Part shown: positions 21,994 through 30,347 of the stretch, piece after piece
Position numbering within the stretch: position 1 is the first letter of the stretch
How the letters are laid out: every line of letters begins with the position of its first letter
NCBI RefSeq assembly: GCF_024704385.1
Contig: NZ_JAJDFX010000002.1
Span: forward strand, 3,534,001 to 3,598,000
DNA length: 64,000 nt
Source: Cellulomonas sp. P24
GTDB taxonomy: Bacteria; Actinomycetota; Actinomycetes; Actinomycetales; Cellulomonadaceae
Reading direction: 5' to 3'
Program-made: the position numbers and the translations under genes
Notes under the pieces: generated by a model
Database searches by the model: none
What the model saw: only the letters and a program-made list of their open reading frames with translations
What the model was told of the DNA's origin: nothing

Positions 21994-23781
21994 GTGAGCG
22001 GGAGGACCGACCGCTGGGCGTCGCTCGCACGCCGTCGCGGGGTCACGCTCACCCGTACTCTCCGCTCGTCGGCCGCACGGGTCCGGGCCGTCGTGCTCGG
22101 GCCGGTCCGGCAGCGTCTGCGTCGTGGTCGGCGCTGGGTGCCGCTGCTCGTCGTCGCCGTGCTCGTCTCGCTCGTGTTCGGTGTCACGACGGCCTCGGCC
22201 GACCTGAGCCTCGGCCCGCACGAGGCGACCTACCAGGTCACGACCGACAGCACCGTCACGGTGGACCTCGGGCCGCTCGGCACGCTCGAGATCGACTCGC
22301 CGCTGCCGCTGTTCCTCGGTGCCCGGGTGATCGTGCACGAGATCCCGTCGAGCGTCACGCAGGTCGGCAGCGCCCACACGCTCGAGGCGCTGAGCTCTGA
22401 CCTGCAGAGCTACCTGCAGTTCTTCGCGCGTCCCCAGGCGACGGTCGAGGCCGCCGCTCGGGCCCTCGTGCTCGATGCGCTGTGGCGTGCCGGGGTGGCC
22501 CTCGTCGCGCTCCTGGTCGGGTGGCTCGTGCTCGGCGCGCTCCTCGGCCGGGCCCGTCGTGCGGAGCTGGCACGCGCCGCGTCCGCGCACCGGCGCCGGC
22601 TGGTGGTCGGCGGCGTGGTGGCGCTGCTGGTTCTCGTCGCGGGCACCGCGAGCGGCGTCACCGGGTCCCGGACCAACGTCGACGCGACCCCGACGTCGGT
22701 GTTCGACGGCACGCCCCTCCAGGGGGCCCGGGTCACGGGCCGACTCGGCGGCGTGATCGACACGTACGGAAGCTACGCCGTCGCCGCCTACCGCCAGAAC
22801 GAGGCCTTCTACGCCGCCGCCGACCACGCGATGGTCGCGGCCTGGGCGGCGCGCGCCCAGGAGATCGCGGACGCCCACACCGGGGCACCGGCCGTCCAGG
22901 CGCCCGCCGAGGACGCCCCCGTCGTCATGCTCGTGGTGAGCGACCTGCACTGCAACGTCGGCATGGCACCGCTGATCCACGACGCCGCGACGCTGTCCGG
23001 GGCGAGCATCATCCTCAACGCGGGCGACTCCACGATGGACGGCACGGCCGTCGAGAAGTACTGCATCGACACGTTCGCCTCGGCGGCGCCGAAGGACGTG
23101 GTGACCGTGGTCTCCGGCGGCAACCACGACTCTGAGGAGACCGCGGCGCAGGAGCGTGCTGCCGGCATGGTCGTCCTGTCCGGTGAGGTCGTGACGGTCA
23201 AGGGGGTGCGGATCCTCGGTGACAGCGACCCGAACGCGACCCGCGTGGGAGCCGGCACCTCGGCGGTCAGCGAGTCGTCCACGCAGGAGGGTAAGCGGCT
23301 CGCGGACGTCGCGTGCGCCGACAAGGACGGTGTCGACCTGCTGCTGATCCACACGCCGACGGTCGGCAACCAGGCGCTCGAGCAGGGGTGCGTCCCTGCC
23401 CAGGTCTCGGGGCACCTGCACACGCGGTACGGGCCGCTCCAGGTGGGCGACGGCATCCGCTACATCAGCGCGAGCACGGCGGGGGCGGTGAGCGGCCAGC
23501 CGACGGTCGGGCCGCTGCACGGCACCGCGGAGATGACCGTGCTCCGGTTCGACCCGGTGACCCGGGAGATCATGGACTACCAGGTGATCCAGGTGCACAA
23601 GGACACGACGGCGACGGTGGGGTACCGGTTCACGTGGCCGTCGACCCGCGGTCTGCCGGGGGTGCTCTCCGAGATCCTCGCCCCGCAGCCGACCGCCGTC
23701 ACCGCGCCGTCGGCGGGCCCGACGACGGACCCGGCCGCCGGGACCGGGACGGCGGTTCCGACCACCCCGGCAGGTGAGTGA
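21994..23781 (+). CDS. Membrane-anchored metallophosphoesterase (595 aa)
   Basis: Hydrophobic helices at about residues 48-68, 155-180 and 203-222 anchor the protein. The C-terminal domain has the calcineurin-type metal-binding blocks: VSDLHCN (about 315), LNAGDSTMDG, GGNHD (about 374) and GHLHTRYG (about 472), so two metal ions and phosphoester hydrolysis are expected, probably on the outer face. The N-terminal region carries TVTVDLGPLGTLEIDSPLPL and a basic cytoplasmic start. The tail is Thr/Ala/Pro-rich. The GTG start is 12 bases from the previous stop with only a weak RBS, so coupling to the LLM gene is likely. Substrate unknown. Confidence 0.85.
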   Translation: MSGRTDRWASLARRRGVTLTRTLRSSAARVRAVVLGPVRQRLRRGRRWVPLLVVAVLVSLVFGVTTASADLSLGPHEATYQVTTDSTVTVDLGPLGTLEIDSPLPLFLGARVIVHEIPSSVTQVGSAHTLEALSSDLQSYLQFFARPQATVEAAARALVLDALWRAGVALVALLVGWLVLGALLGRARRAELARAASAHRRRLVVGGVVALLVLVAGTASGVTGSRTNVDATPTSVFDGTPLQGARVTGRLGGVIDTYGSYAVAAYRQNEAFYAAADHAMVAAWAARAQEIADAHTGAPAVQAPAEDAPVVMLVVSDLHCNVGMAPLIHDAATLSGASIILNAGDSTMDGTAVEKYCIDTFASAAPKDVVTVVSGGNHDSEETAAQERAAGMVVLSGEVVTVKGVRILGDSDPNATRVGAGTSAVSESSTQEGKRLADVACADKDGVDLLLIHTPTVGNQALEQGCVPAQVSGHLHTRYGPLQVGDGIRYISASTAGAVSGQPTVGPLHGTAEMTVLRFDPVTREIMDYQVIQVHKDTTATVGYRFTWPSTRGLPGVLSEILAPQPTAVTAPSAGPTTDPAAGTGTAVPTTPAGE

Positions 23782-23798
23782 GACGTCGCCACACCCGG

Positions 23799-24659
23799 TC
23801 AGGCGGTGAAGATCTCCCCGGGCAGGTCCGCCGACCACTCGGCGCGCCCGTCCGGGCGGACGCGTGCGTAGGAGACGCCGAACTCCTCCACGAGGTCCTC
23901 CGGCGCGGCGAAGAACAGTGCCGTCGCGACACCGTCGGCGACCATCGCCGTCGGCGCCAGCGCCCAGGTCGCGAGCACGTCGTGCGTCGGCTGCCCGGTG
24001 CGCCCGTCGAGGACGTGGTGCACGCCCGGCGCCCACGTGCGCCGGTTCGGGGCGGACGCGCACAGGGCGGCCTCGTGGAGCACGACGACGCCGATGGCCT
24101 GCCGCGGGTCGCGGGGGTGCTCGAGCGCGACCCGGACCTCGTCACCGCCGCGATGACGCAGGTCGCCCCCGGCGTCGATCACGACGTCGGTCACCCCGGC
24201 GCCCGCCAGGACCTCGGCGACGAGGTCGACGAGGTACCCCTTGCCGGCGGCCCCCAGGTCGAGCAGCACCGGTGCCGACGTCGTCAGACGCGTCCCGTCC
24301 CAGTCGAGGACGTCGTCCCAGGCCGGGACGGCCGTCGTGCGACCGGTGGGACGGAGCGAGTAGGCCGCGTCGTAGCCGAGATCCGCGAGGGCGCGCCCGA
24401 CGAGAGGGGTGACGGCGCCGCCGGTGGCGAGGTAGAGGCGCCGGTACAGGTCGAGCAGCGGGGCCGCGTCCGACGGGAGGACCCAGGTACCGGCCGACCT
24501 CGCGATCGTGCTGACGAGCGAGTCGGGACGGAACCGTGAGTACGCCTGGTCGAACGCCTCGATCCGGTTCGCGACCGCGAGCCTCACGTCGGGGTGGAGC
24601 GGTGCGGGGGTCGTGATCTCCCAGCGGGTGCCGATCGCCTCGAAGACGAGGTCAGCCAC
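23799..24659 (-). CDS. apbE: FAD:protein FMN transferase (286 aa)
   Basis: Transfers FMN from FAD onto a Thr/Ser of exported flavoproteins. IGTRWEI near the start, LDLGAAGKGYLVDLVAE and VVIDAGGDLRHRGG are the ApbE Mg/FAD-binding motifs, and HHVLDGRTGQPT matches the H-x-(I/V)-x-DPRTG block with G in place of P. The GTG start overlaps the stop of the FMN-binding lipoprotein gene upstream by eight bases, so the two are translationally coupled and probably form an enzyme-substrate pair. No signal peptide is obvious, so where it acts is unclear. Confidence 0.92.
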   Translation of the reverse strand: MADLVFEAIGTRWEITTPAPLHPDVRLAVANRIEAFDQAYSRFRPDSLVSTIARSAGTWVLPSDAAPLLDLYRRLYLATGGAVTPLVGRALADLGYDAAYSLRPTGRTTAVPAWDDVLDWDGTRLTTSAPVLLDLGAAGKGYLVDLVAEVLAGAGVTDVVIDAGGDLRHRGGDEVRVALEHPRDPRQAIGVVVLHEAALCASAPNRRTWAPGVHHVLDGRTGQPTHDVLATWALAPTAMVADGVATALFFAAPEDLVEEFGVSYARVRPDGRAEWSADLPGEIFTA

Positions 24660-25083
24660 CGGCCTCGGCCTTGATCTTCGCCAGGGCGTCGTTGAACCCG
24701 CCACCCGTCAGCGACGACCCGGAGACCTTCGAGACGTGCAGGGTGTTGAGGTCCTTGCCGACGACCGCGGCGGAGATCCCCTGCGCGAACATGCCCTGGT
24801 AGATCTGACCGCTGGCGTCACGCGCCTGCGGAGTCACCGTGACGGCGGTGACGAGGTTCTTCGCGAGGGTGAGCTGCACCTCGATGCTCTCGGTGCCGCC
24901 GGGGGACTCGTACGTGCCGGTCGCGCTGTAGGTCCCGTCCGCGAACGCGACCGGTGTCGTCGAGCCGCCGGGAACGCTGCCGCCGGTGCTCGTCGTCGAC
25001 GCGCCGGCGCTGCAGGCGGTCGTCGCCGCCAGGATCCCGATGCCGGAGAGCGTGACCAGCAGGGGTCGGGTCGGGCGTCTCAC
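24652..25083 (-). CDS. FMN-binding domain lipoprotein (143 aa)
   Basis: GGAGG precedes the GTG start. The signal peptide ends in lipobox TTAC (about Cys24), then comes a Ser/Thr/Gly linker, then one FMN-binding domain (about residues 45-140), with FADGTYSATGTYESPGG and VSGSSLTGGGFNDALAKI. The SGSS segment stands where the SGAT flavinylation motif is expected, so a Ser rather than Thr may carry FMN. Such proteins pass electrons at the outer membrane face. The coupled apbE downstream would modify it. Confidence 0.88.
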   Translation of the reverse strand: MRRPTRPLLVTLSGIGILAATTACSAGASTTSTGGSVPGGSTTPVAFADGTYSATGTYESPGGTESIEVQLTLAKNLVTAVTVTPQARDASGQIYQGMFAQGISAAVVGKDLNTLHVSKVSGSSLTGGGFNDALAKIKAEAGG

Positions 25084-25200
25084 GTGGCCTCCGAGGGGTG
25101 AGGATGGGCGGCGGCGTCACGCCGCTCGGTCATGGTCCACCAGGCTAGTGTCCGAACCTGGGAGGGCGGTCGCCCGCCCATGAGGACGGGAGGTCGGCAC

Positions 25201-25866
25201 GTGACGGAACCGGGCGAGGGCCTGACGCCGGTCGCGCAGGACTACCTCAAGGTCATCTGGTCCGCGGGGGAGTGGTCGGAGGCGCCGGTGACGACGACGC
25301 TGCTCGCACGGCGGCTCGGCGTCGGGGTGTCGACGGTCTCCGAGACGGTTCGGCGGCTCACCGACCAGGGGCTCGTCGAGCACGAGCCGTACGGCGCGGT
25401 CGCCCTCACGCGCGTCGGGCGGGAGTCGGCGGTCGCGATGGTGCGCCGGCATCGGCTGATCGAGACGTTCCTGGTCCGGCAGCTCGGGTACTCGTGGGAC
25501 GAGGTGCACGACGAGGCCGAGGTCCTCGAGCATGCGGTGTCGAGCCTGATGGTCGAGCGGATGGACGTCGCGCTCGGTCGCCCGGACCGTGACCCGCACG
25601 GTGACCCGATCCCGTCGGCGGACGGCGAGGTCCGGGTGCCCGCCGCCCGGCGGCTCGGCGAGGTGGCGCCGGGACGCTGGCGTGTTGCGCGGATCTCCGA
25701 CGAGGACCCGTCGCTGCTGCGCTCGTTCGCGGCGCTGGGCCTCGGTCTCGACGTCGCGGTGCAGGTGGGGGCCCGCACGGCGAGCGCCGTCGGGGTCGAG
25801 GTCGGCGGGCAGCGGCTCGAGCTCGACGAGCGTTCCTGCAACGCGGTGTGGCTCGTCGCGGAGTGA
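25201..25866 (+). CDS. DtxR/MntR-family metal-dependent regulator (221 aa)
   Basis: TPVAQDYLKVIWSAGEWSEAPVTTTLLARRLGVGVSTVSETVRRLTDQGLVEH (residues 9-61) is the DtxR winged helix-turn-helix. RRHRLIETFLVRQLGYSWDEVHDEAEVLEHAVS follows, carrying the Glu and His ligands of the metal and dimer domain. A C-terminal FeoA/SH3-like domain (about 150-220) is present. The family represses metal uptake or detoxification genes when Mn or Fe is bound. GGGAGG precedes the GTG. It may regulate the MFS gene that follows, but no DtxR-type box was recognised. Confidence 0.92.
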   Translation: MTEPGEGLTPVAQDYLKVIWSAGEWSEAPVTTTLLARRLGVGVSTVSETVRRLTDQGLVEHEPYGAVALTRVGRESAVAMVRRHRLIETFLVRQLGYSWDEVHDEAEVLEHAVSSLMVERMDVALGRPDRDPHGDPIPSADGEVRVPAARRLGEVAPGRWRVARISDEDPSLLRSFAALGLGLDVAVQVGARTASAVGVEVGGQRLELDERSCNAVWLVAE

Positions 25867-25896
25867 GACACCGGACCGGCACGGCAGGGTGTCGCG

Positions 25897-25927
25897 TACC
25901 ATCGCCCTCGTGATCGAATCGATTCGA
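25897..25927 (+). promoter_or_regulatory. MFS-gene promoter: TACCAT -10 and 14-bp palindrome
   Basis: TACCAT (25897-25902) is followed by TCGAATCGATTCGA (25914-25927), a perfect palindrome, just before the GTG at 25945. A repressor bound there would sit over the transcription start. The symmetry suits a TetR-family operator; which protein binds is unknown. Confidence 0.5.
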
Positions 25928-25944
25928 CAGTCATCGGGCGACGC

Positions 25945-27294
25945 GTGACCGGCACGGACGTCCGTGGATCAGGTGCCCGCACCGGACTCGTCCTGCTGGC
26001 CCTCGCTGCCGGCGGCTTCAGCATCGGGACGACCGAGTTCGCCACGATGGGACTGCTCCCGTACATCGCCCACGACCTCGCCATCACGATCCCCCAGGCG
26101 GGCTACGTCATCACGGCCTACGCGCTCGGCGTCGTGGTCGGCGCGCCGGTCCTCACGTCGCTCGCCGCACGGGTCGACCGGCGCACGCTGCTGCTCTGGC
26201 TGATGGGCATGTTCACGATCGCGAACACGATCTCCGCGTTCGCGCCGAGCGCCGGGTGGCTCGTCGCCGCGAGATTCGTCGCCGGGCTCCCGCACGGGGC
26301 CTTCTTCGGCGTCGGTGCCGTGATGGGCGCAGCCGTCGTGGGCCCCGGGCGTCGCGGGCGTGCCGTGGCGATGATGATGGCCGGCCTGACGATCGCGAAT
26401 GTCGTCGGTGTGCCGCTGTCCACGCTCCTCGGGCACGTCCTCGGCTGGCGTGCGGCGTTCGTCGCCGTCGGCGTCCTCGGGCTCGTGACGTTCGTCGGGC
26501 TGCGCTCCTGGCTCCCGAGCCTGCCGTCGCATGCCGAGGCGACCGTCCGCACCGAGCTCCGCGCGCTGCGGAACCCGCAGCTCTGGATCGCGTTCGGCGC
26601 GGCCGGCATCGGGTTCGGCGGGATGTTCGCCGTCTACTCGTACGTCTCGCCCCTGCTGACGCAGGTCACCGGACTGACCGAGACCACCGTGCCCCTGGTC
26701 CTCGCCCTGTTCGGTGTGGGCATGACCCTCGGCACCGTCGTCGGGGGGCGGCTGGCGGACCGGTCCGTCCTGCGCACGGTGTACCTGGGCTTCGCGACGA
26801 CGATCGTCGTGCTGGTCGCGATCGCCGTCACGGCGAGGATCCCGGCTCTCGCCATCGCCGCGATCGTCGCACTCGGGGTGAGCTCGCAGATCCTCGGGCT
26901 GTCGCTGCAGACGCGGCTGATGGACGTCTCGCCGGCCGCGCCCTCGCTCGGTGCTGCGCTCTGCCACTCGGCGCTCAACCTGGGGAACGCCTCTGGCGCC
27001 TGGCTCGGCGGACTCGTCATCGCCGCAGGGCACGGCCTGGTCGCCCCCGCGTGGGTGGGCACCGGACTGACAGCGGCGGGACTGCTGGTCGTCGTGACGG
27101 TCGGACGGGCACCTGCACCGCATGCATCTGCACCGCATGCATCTGCACCGCGGGCACGTGCTCTGGCTGAGCGCTCAGCGGGGTCCGAGCCGTCAGCGCC
27201 GTCGGGTGCCGAACACCGTGCGCGTGATCTCGCGACCGAGCTGGGTGCCGACCGAGCGCAGGAACACGTCGAGCGGGTCCCCAGCGCGCCGTGA
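25945..27294 (+). CDS. MFS transporter, DHA1 drug-efflux (AraJ/SotB-like) type (449 aa)
   Basis: Twelve hydrophobic helices cover about residues 13-390. The signature FSIGTTEFATMGLLPYIAHDL in helix 1 and the LAARVDRRTLLL loop between helices 2 and 3 are typical of arabinose/drug-efflux MFS exporters in the cytoplasmic membrane. Substrate unknown. The C-terminal 60 residues are hydrophilic and begin with a tandem HASAP repeat. The last 102 bases overlap, antisense, the 3' end of the HerA-like gene, so the tail may be a recent run-through extension. Confidence 0.9.
   Translation: MTGTDVRGSGARTGLVLLALAAGGFSIGTTEFATMGLLPYIAHDLAITIPQAGYVITAYALGVVVGAPVLTSLAARVDRRTLLLWLMGMFTIANTISAFAPSAGWLVAARFVAGLPHGAFFGVGAVMGAAVVGPGRRGRAVAMMMAGLTIANVVGVPLSTLLGHVLGWRAAFVAVGVLGLVTFVGLRSWLPSLPSHAEATVRTELRALRNPQLWIAFGAAGIGFGGMFAVYSYVSPLLTQVTGLTETTVPLVLALFGVGMTLGTVVGGRLADRSVLRTVYLGFATTIVVLVAIAVTARIPALAIAAIVALGVSSQILGLSLQTRLMDVSPAAPSLGAALCHSALNLGNASGAWLGGLVIAAGHGLVAPAWVGTGLTAAGLLVVVTVGRAPAPHASAPHASAPRARALAERSAGSEPSAPSGAEHRARDLATELGADRAQEHVERVPSAP
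27117..27150 (+). repeat. Short tandem repeat in the MFS tail
   Basis: The 15-base unit CACCGCATGCATCTG is repeated twice with a partial third copy, encoding the duplicated HASAP. It could change copy number by slippage. Confidence 0.6.
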
Positions 27295-29073
27295 GCCGGC
27301 GGAGCGTGAGCTGGTCGAGCGTGAACCGGTGGAGCGGGCGCGCGGGCTCGGCCGGTCCATCTGGCGCTGGATGCGCTCCATCTCCTTCGCGCGCCGATCG
27401 GCCTCCGCCTGGGCCGCACGAGCGGCGTCGTCGGCGGCCGCGGTGGCCTCCGCCTGGGCGGCGCGGGCGGCGAGCAGCTCGTACGCCGACTCGCGATCGA
27501 CCGGTGTGCCGTAGCGTCCGAGCAGCGGAGAGGCGGCGACCGTGGCGGCGAGGTCGGTGGCCGGTGCGGGCTGCATCGAGGACTGCGGGGCCCGCAGCCG
27601 CGTCCAGGCGACCGGTGTCGGTGCACCGTTCTCGCCGAGCACGGTGACGACGGCCTCGCCGGTGGCCAACGTCGTCAGCAGCTCCTCGAGGTCGTAGTCG
27701 GAGACGGGGAACGTGCGCGCCGCGGCCCGCAGCGCGGCAGCGTCGTCGGGCGTGTAGGCGCGGAGAGCGTGCTGGACCCGGCTGCCGAGCTGTGCCAGCA
27801 CGTCGGCGGGAACGTCCTTCGGGGACTGGGTGACGAAGAACACCCCGACCCCCTTCGACCGGATCAGCCGCACCGTCTGCGTCACCTGGGTGAGGAAGTC
27901 CGTCGAGGCGCCGGTGAAGAGCAGGTGCGCCTCGTCGAAGAAGAACACCAGCCGCGGTGCGGCCGCGTCGCCGACCTCCGGCAGCACCGAGAACAGCTCG
28001 GCGAGCAGCCACATGAGGAAAGTCGAGAACAGTGCCGGACGGTCCTGGACCGCGGGCAGCTCGAGCGCCGAGATCGTGCCGCGCCCGTCCGCCGCGGTCC
28101 GCAGCAGTGCCTCGACGTCGAAGGCCGGCTCGCCGAAGAACACGTCGGCGCCCTGTGCCTGGAGCGCCACGATCTCCCGCAGGATGACGCCGGCCGTGGC
28201 CTGCGAGAGGCCGCCGATGCCCTTGAGCTCGGCCTTGCCCTCGTCGGAGAGCAGATGGGCGATCGTCGCCTGGAGGTCCTTGAGGTCCAGGAGGGCGAGG
28301 CCGTGGGTGTCGGCCCAGTGGAAGACCAGCCCGAGGCTGGACTCCTGAGTCGCGTTGAGCCCGAGCACCTTCGCCAGCAGGAGCGGCCCGAAGTCGGTGA
28401 TCGTCGTGCGGACCGGGACTCCGACGCCGGCCCCTCCCAGCGTGAGGAGCTCGACGGGGTAGCCGCGCGCCTGCCAGTCCTGACCGACGCTCGAGGCGCG
28501 TGCGGCCACCTTCTCGTTCGCGGCCCCGGGGCGGCAGAGGCCGGAGAGGTCGCCCTTGAGATCCGCGACGAACACCGGGACGCCGGCGTCCGAGAGTCCC
28601 TCGGTCAGGACCTGCAGCGTCTTCGTCTTCCCGGTCCCGGTCGCACCGGCGACGAGGCCGTGCCGGTTGAGCATCGCGACGGGGATGCCGACCTGCGCCG
28701 AGGTGATCGGGCCGGCGGCGCTCATGAGAGCGCCCAGGGGAAGTGCGGGCCCGGCGAAGGAGTACCCGGCGGAGACCGTGGCCGTCCACGGGTCGGGGTC
28801 CCGTCCTGCGCCGACACCGGTACCGGCATCGGGACCGGGCGGCGGGTCGGTCACGGCAGTCGTCGCGGTCGGCGCCGTGTCGGTCGTGCCAGGATCTGCG
28901 GCCGACGAGGCCAGCTCGGCCGCCTCGAGCGCGGCCTGGGCGGCCTCGGCGACGGCCTGAGCCGCTGCAGCCTTGGCGAGCGCAGCCTCGGCCGCGGCGC
29001 GCGCTGCGGCGGCGCGCAGCGCGACGAGCGAGTCGGATGGCTCGAGGGGACCGGTCGACGTCGACTCGCTCAT
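27193..29073 (-). CDS. HerA-like helicase/ATPase, DUF853 type (626 aa)
   Basis: Walker A GATGTGKT (residues 143-150) and Walker B LVFFFDEAHLL mark a FtsK/HerA-superfamily ATPase, preceded by a 100-residue Ala-rich coiled segment. IPVAMLNRHGLVAGATGTGK, VADLKGDLSGL and FVTQSPKDVP are characteristic of DUF853. The C-terminus DPLDVFLRSVGTQLGREI is conserved in the family, so the 3' end is genuine even where it overlaps the MFS gene. HerA proteins pump or unwind DNA in repair, often with NurA, but no NurA gene is nearby. Leaderless start: TACCAT six bases before the ATG. Confidence 0.92.
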   Translation of the reverse strand: MSESTSTGPLEPSDSLVALRAAAARAAAEAALAKAAAAQAVAEAAQAALEAAELASSAADPGTTDTAPTATTAVTDPPPGPDAGTGVGAGRDPDPWTATVSAGYSFAGPALPLGALMSAAGPITSAQVGIPVAMLNRHGLVAGATGTGKTKTLQVLTEGLSDAGVPVFVADLKGDLSGLCRPGAANEKVAARASSVGQDWQARGYPVELLTLGGAGVGVPVRTTITDFGPLLLAKVLGLNATQESSLGLVFHWADTHGLALLDLKDLQATIAHLLSDEGKAELKGIGGLSQATAGVILREIVALQAQGADVFFGEPAFDVEALLRTAADGRGTISALELPAVQDRPALFSTFLMWLLAELFSVLPEVGDAAAPRLVFFFDEAHLLFTGASTDFLTQVTQTVRLIRSKGVGVFFVTQSPKDVPADVLAQLGSRVQHALRAYTPDDAAALRAAARTFPVSDYDLEELLTTLATGEAVVTVLGENGAPTPVAWTRLRAPQSSMQPAPATDLAATVAASPLLGRYGTPVDRESAYELLAARAAQAEATAAADDAARAAQAEADRRAKEMERIQRQMDRPSPRARSTGSRSTSSRSAGSRRAGDPLDVFLRSVGTQLGREITRTVFGTRRR

Positions 29074-29079
29074 CTGCCG

Positions 29080-29085
29080 ATGGTA
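29080..29085 (-). promoter_or_regulatory. -10 box TACCAT of a leaderless transcript
   Basis: On the minus strand TACCAT is six bases before the ATG at 29073, with no Shine-Dalgarno sequence. Confidence 0.6.
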
Positions 29086-29144
29086 GTCAGCCCATTGCCG
29101 GACGTGTGGTGCCCTGAGCGGAAATCCGCTTGCCGTCCAGACTT

Positions 29145-29160
29145 CCTACGGTGCCGTAGG
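29145..29160. promoter_or_regulatory. 7-bp-arm inverted repeat upstream of the desaturase gene
   Basis: CCTACGG-TG-CCGTAGG is a 16-bp symmetric site between the divergent HerA-like and desaturase genes, 71 bases before the desaturase GTG. TACGG-N2-CCGTA-type sites are plausible TetR-family operators for lipid genes. Confidence 0.5.
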
Positions 29161-29231
29161 TTACTGTGAGACGAACCGCTCGTTGCACGCGAACGCAGGC
29201 GGCTCCGTCCCCCCAGTTGAAAGCGTGACCC

Positions 29232-30332
29232 GTGACGAGTTCCCCCGCACCCCTGCCCGTCCTCGACCCGGAGACGATGTCGCCCCGGGATCGACAGACG
29301 AGCGACTTCACCGCCCTCACGAGGACGGTCCAGGAGGCGGGGCTGATGCGTCGCCGCTACGGCTACTACTGGACCCGGTTCGCGCTGCTCACCCTCGCGC
29401 TCCTCGGTTCGGGAGTCGCGTTCGTGCTGATCGGGCACTCGTGGTGGCAGATGGCTCTCGCCGCCGTGATCGCCCTGATCCTCGGGCAGGTGATGTTCCT
29501 CGGCCACGACGCCGCGCACCGGCAGATCTTCGTCTCCGGGCGCTGGAACGACTGGGCCAGTCTGGTGATCGCGAACCTCTACGCCGGCATGAGCTACGGA
29601 TGGTGGATGCACAAGCACAGCCGCCACCACGCGAAGCCGAACCAGATCGACGCGGACCCGGACATCGACAGCGACGTCATCGTCTTCACGACCGAGAACA
29701 TCGCCAAGGTCCGCACCGGCTTCGGGGCCTGGTTCGCCAAGCGCCAGGGCTACCTCTTCTTCCCGCTGCTGCTGCTCGAAGGCCTGAACCTGCACATCTC
29801 CGGGATCAAGACGATCTTCGGCCGTGGCCCCGTCAAGCGACGCCCCGTCGAGATCGCCTTCGTGACGCTGCGCCTCGGCGGCTACCTGGCCCTGGTGTTC
29901 TGGCTGCTCCCGGTCGGGATGGCGTTCGCGTTCCTCGCCGTACAGTTCGGGATCTTCGGCGTGTACATGGGCGCGAGCTTCGCGCCGAACCACAAGGGCA
30001 TGCCGATCGTGCCGGCGAACTCACGGATCGACTTCCTGCGCCGTCAGGTGCTCATGAGCCGCAACATCCGCGGCGGTCGGTTCACGGACCTCTTCATGGG
30101 TGGCCTGAACTACCAGATCGAGCACCACCTGTTCCCGAGCATGCCGCGACCGAGCCTGCGCAAGGTGCAGCCGATCGTCCGGGAGTTCTGCGACTCGCGG
30201 AAGATCACCTACACCGAGACCGGCCTGGTCCAGTCGTACGGGATCGTCGTGCGCTACCTCAACAAGGTCGGGCTCGCCGCCCGCGACCCGTTCCAGTGCC
30301 CGCTCACGGCGGAGTTCCGGTCCGCTCGCTGA
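29232..30332 (+). CDS. Acyl-lipid/acyl-CoA fatty-acid desaturase (366 aa)
   Basis: A membrane di-iron enzyme that introduces a double bond in fatty acyl chains. All three histidine boxes are present: HDAAH (92-96), HSRHH (129-133) and QIEHH (295-299, with Q replacing the first H, usual in front-end and actinobacterial desaturases). Hydrophobic pairs lie at about 50-90 and 205-245. The GTG start has no strong RBS. The symmetric site at 29145-29160 suggests lipid-responsive repression. It likely adjusts membrane fluidity. leuS follows 15 bases after the stop but has its own -10 box. Confidence 0.93.
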   Translation: MTSSPAPLPVLDPETMSPRDRQTSDFTALTRTVQEAGLMRRRYGYYWTRFALLTLALLGSGVAFVLIGHSWWQMALAAVIALILGQVMFLGHDAAHRQIFVSGRWNDWASLVIANLYAGMSYGWWMHKHSRHHAKPNQIDADPDIDSDVIVFTTENIAKVRTGFGAWFAKRQGYLFFPLLLLEGLNLHISGIKTIFGRGPVKRRPVEIAFVTLRLGGYLALVFWLLPVGMAFAFLAVQFGIFGVYMGASFAPNHKGMPIVPANSRIDFLRRQVLMSRNIRGGRFTDLFMGGLNYQIEHHLFPSMPRPSLRKVQPIVREFCDSRKITYTETGLVQSYGIVVRYLNKVGLAARDPFQCPLTAEFRSAR

Positions 30333-30335
30333 CGC

Positions 30336-30341
30336 TAAACT
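30336..30341 (+). promoter_or_regulatory. -10 box TAAACT of leuS (leaderless)
   Basis: TAAACT is six bases before the GTG at 30348; no Shine-Dalgarno sequence is present. Confidence 0.6.
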
Positions 30342-30347
30342 CACCGG

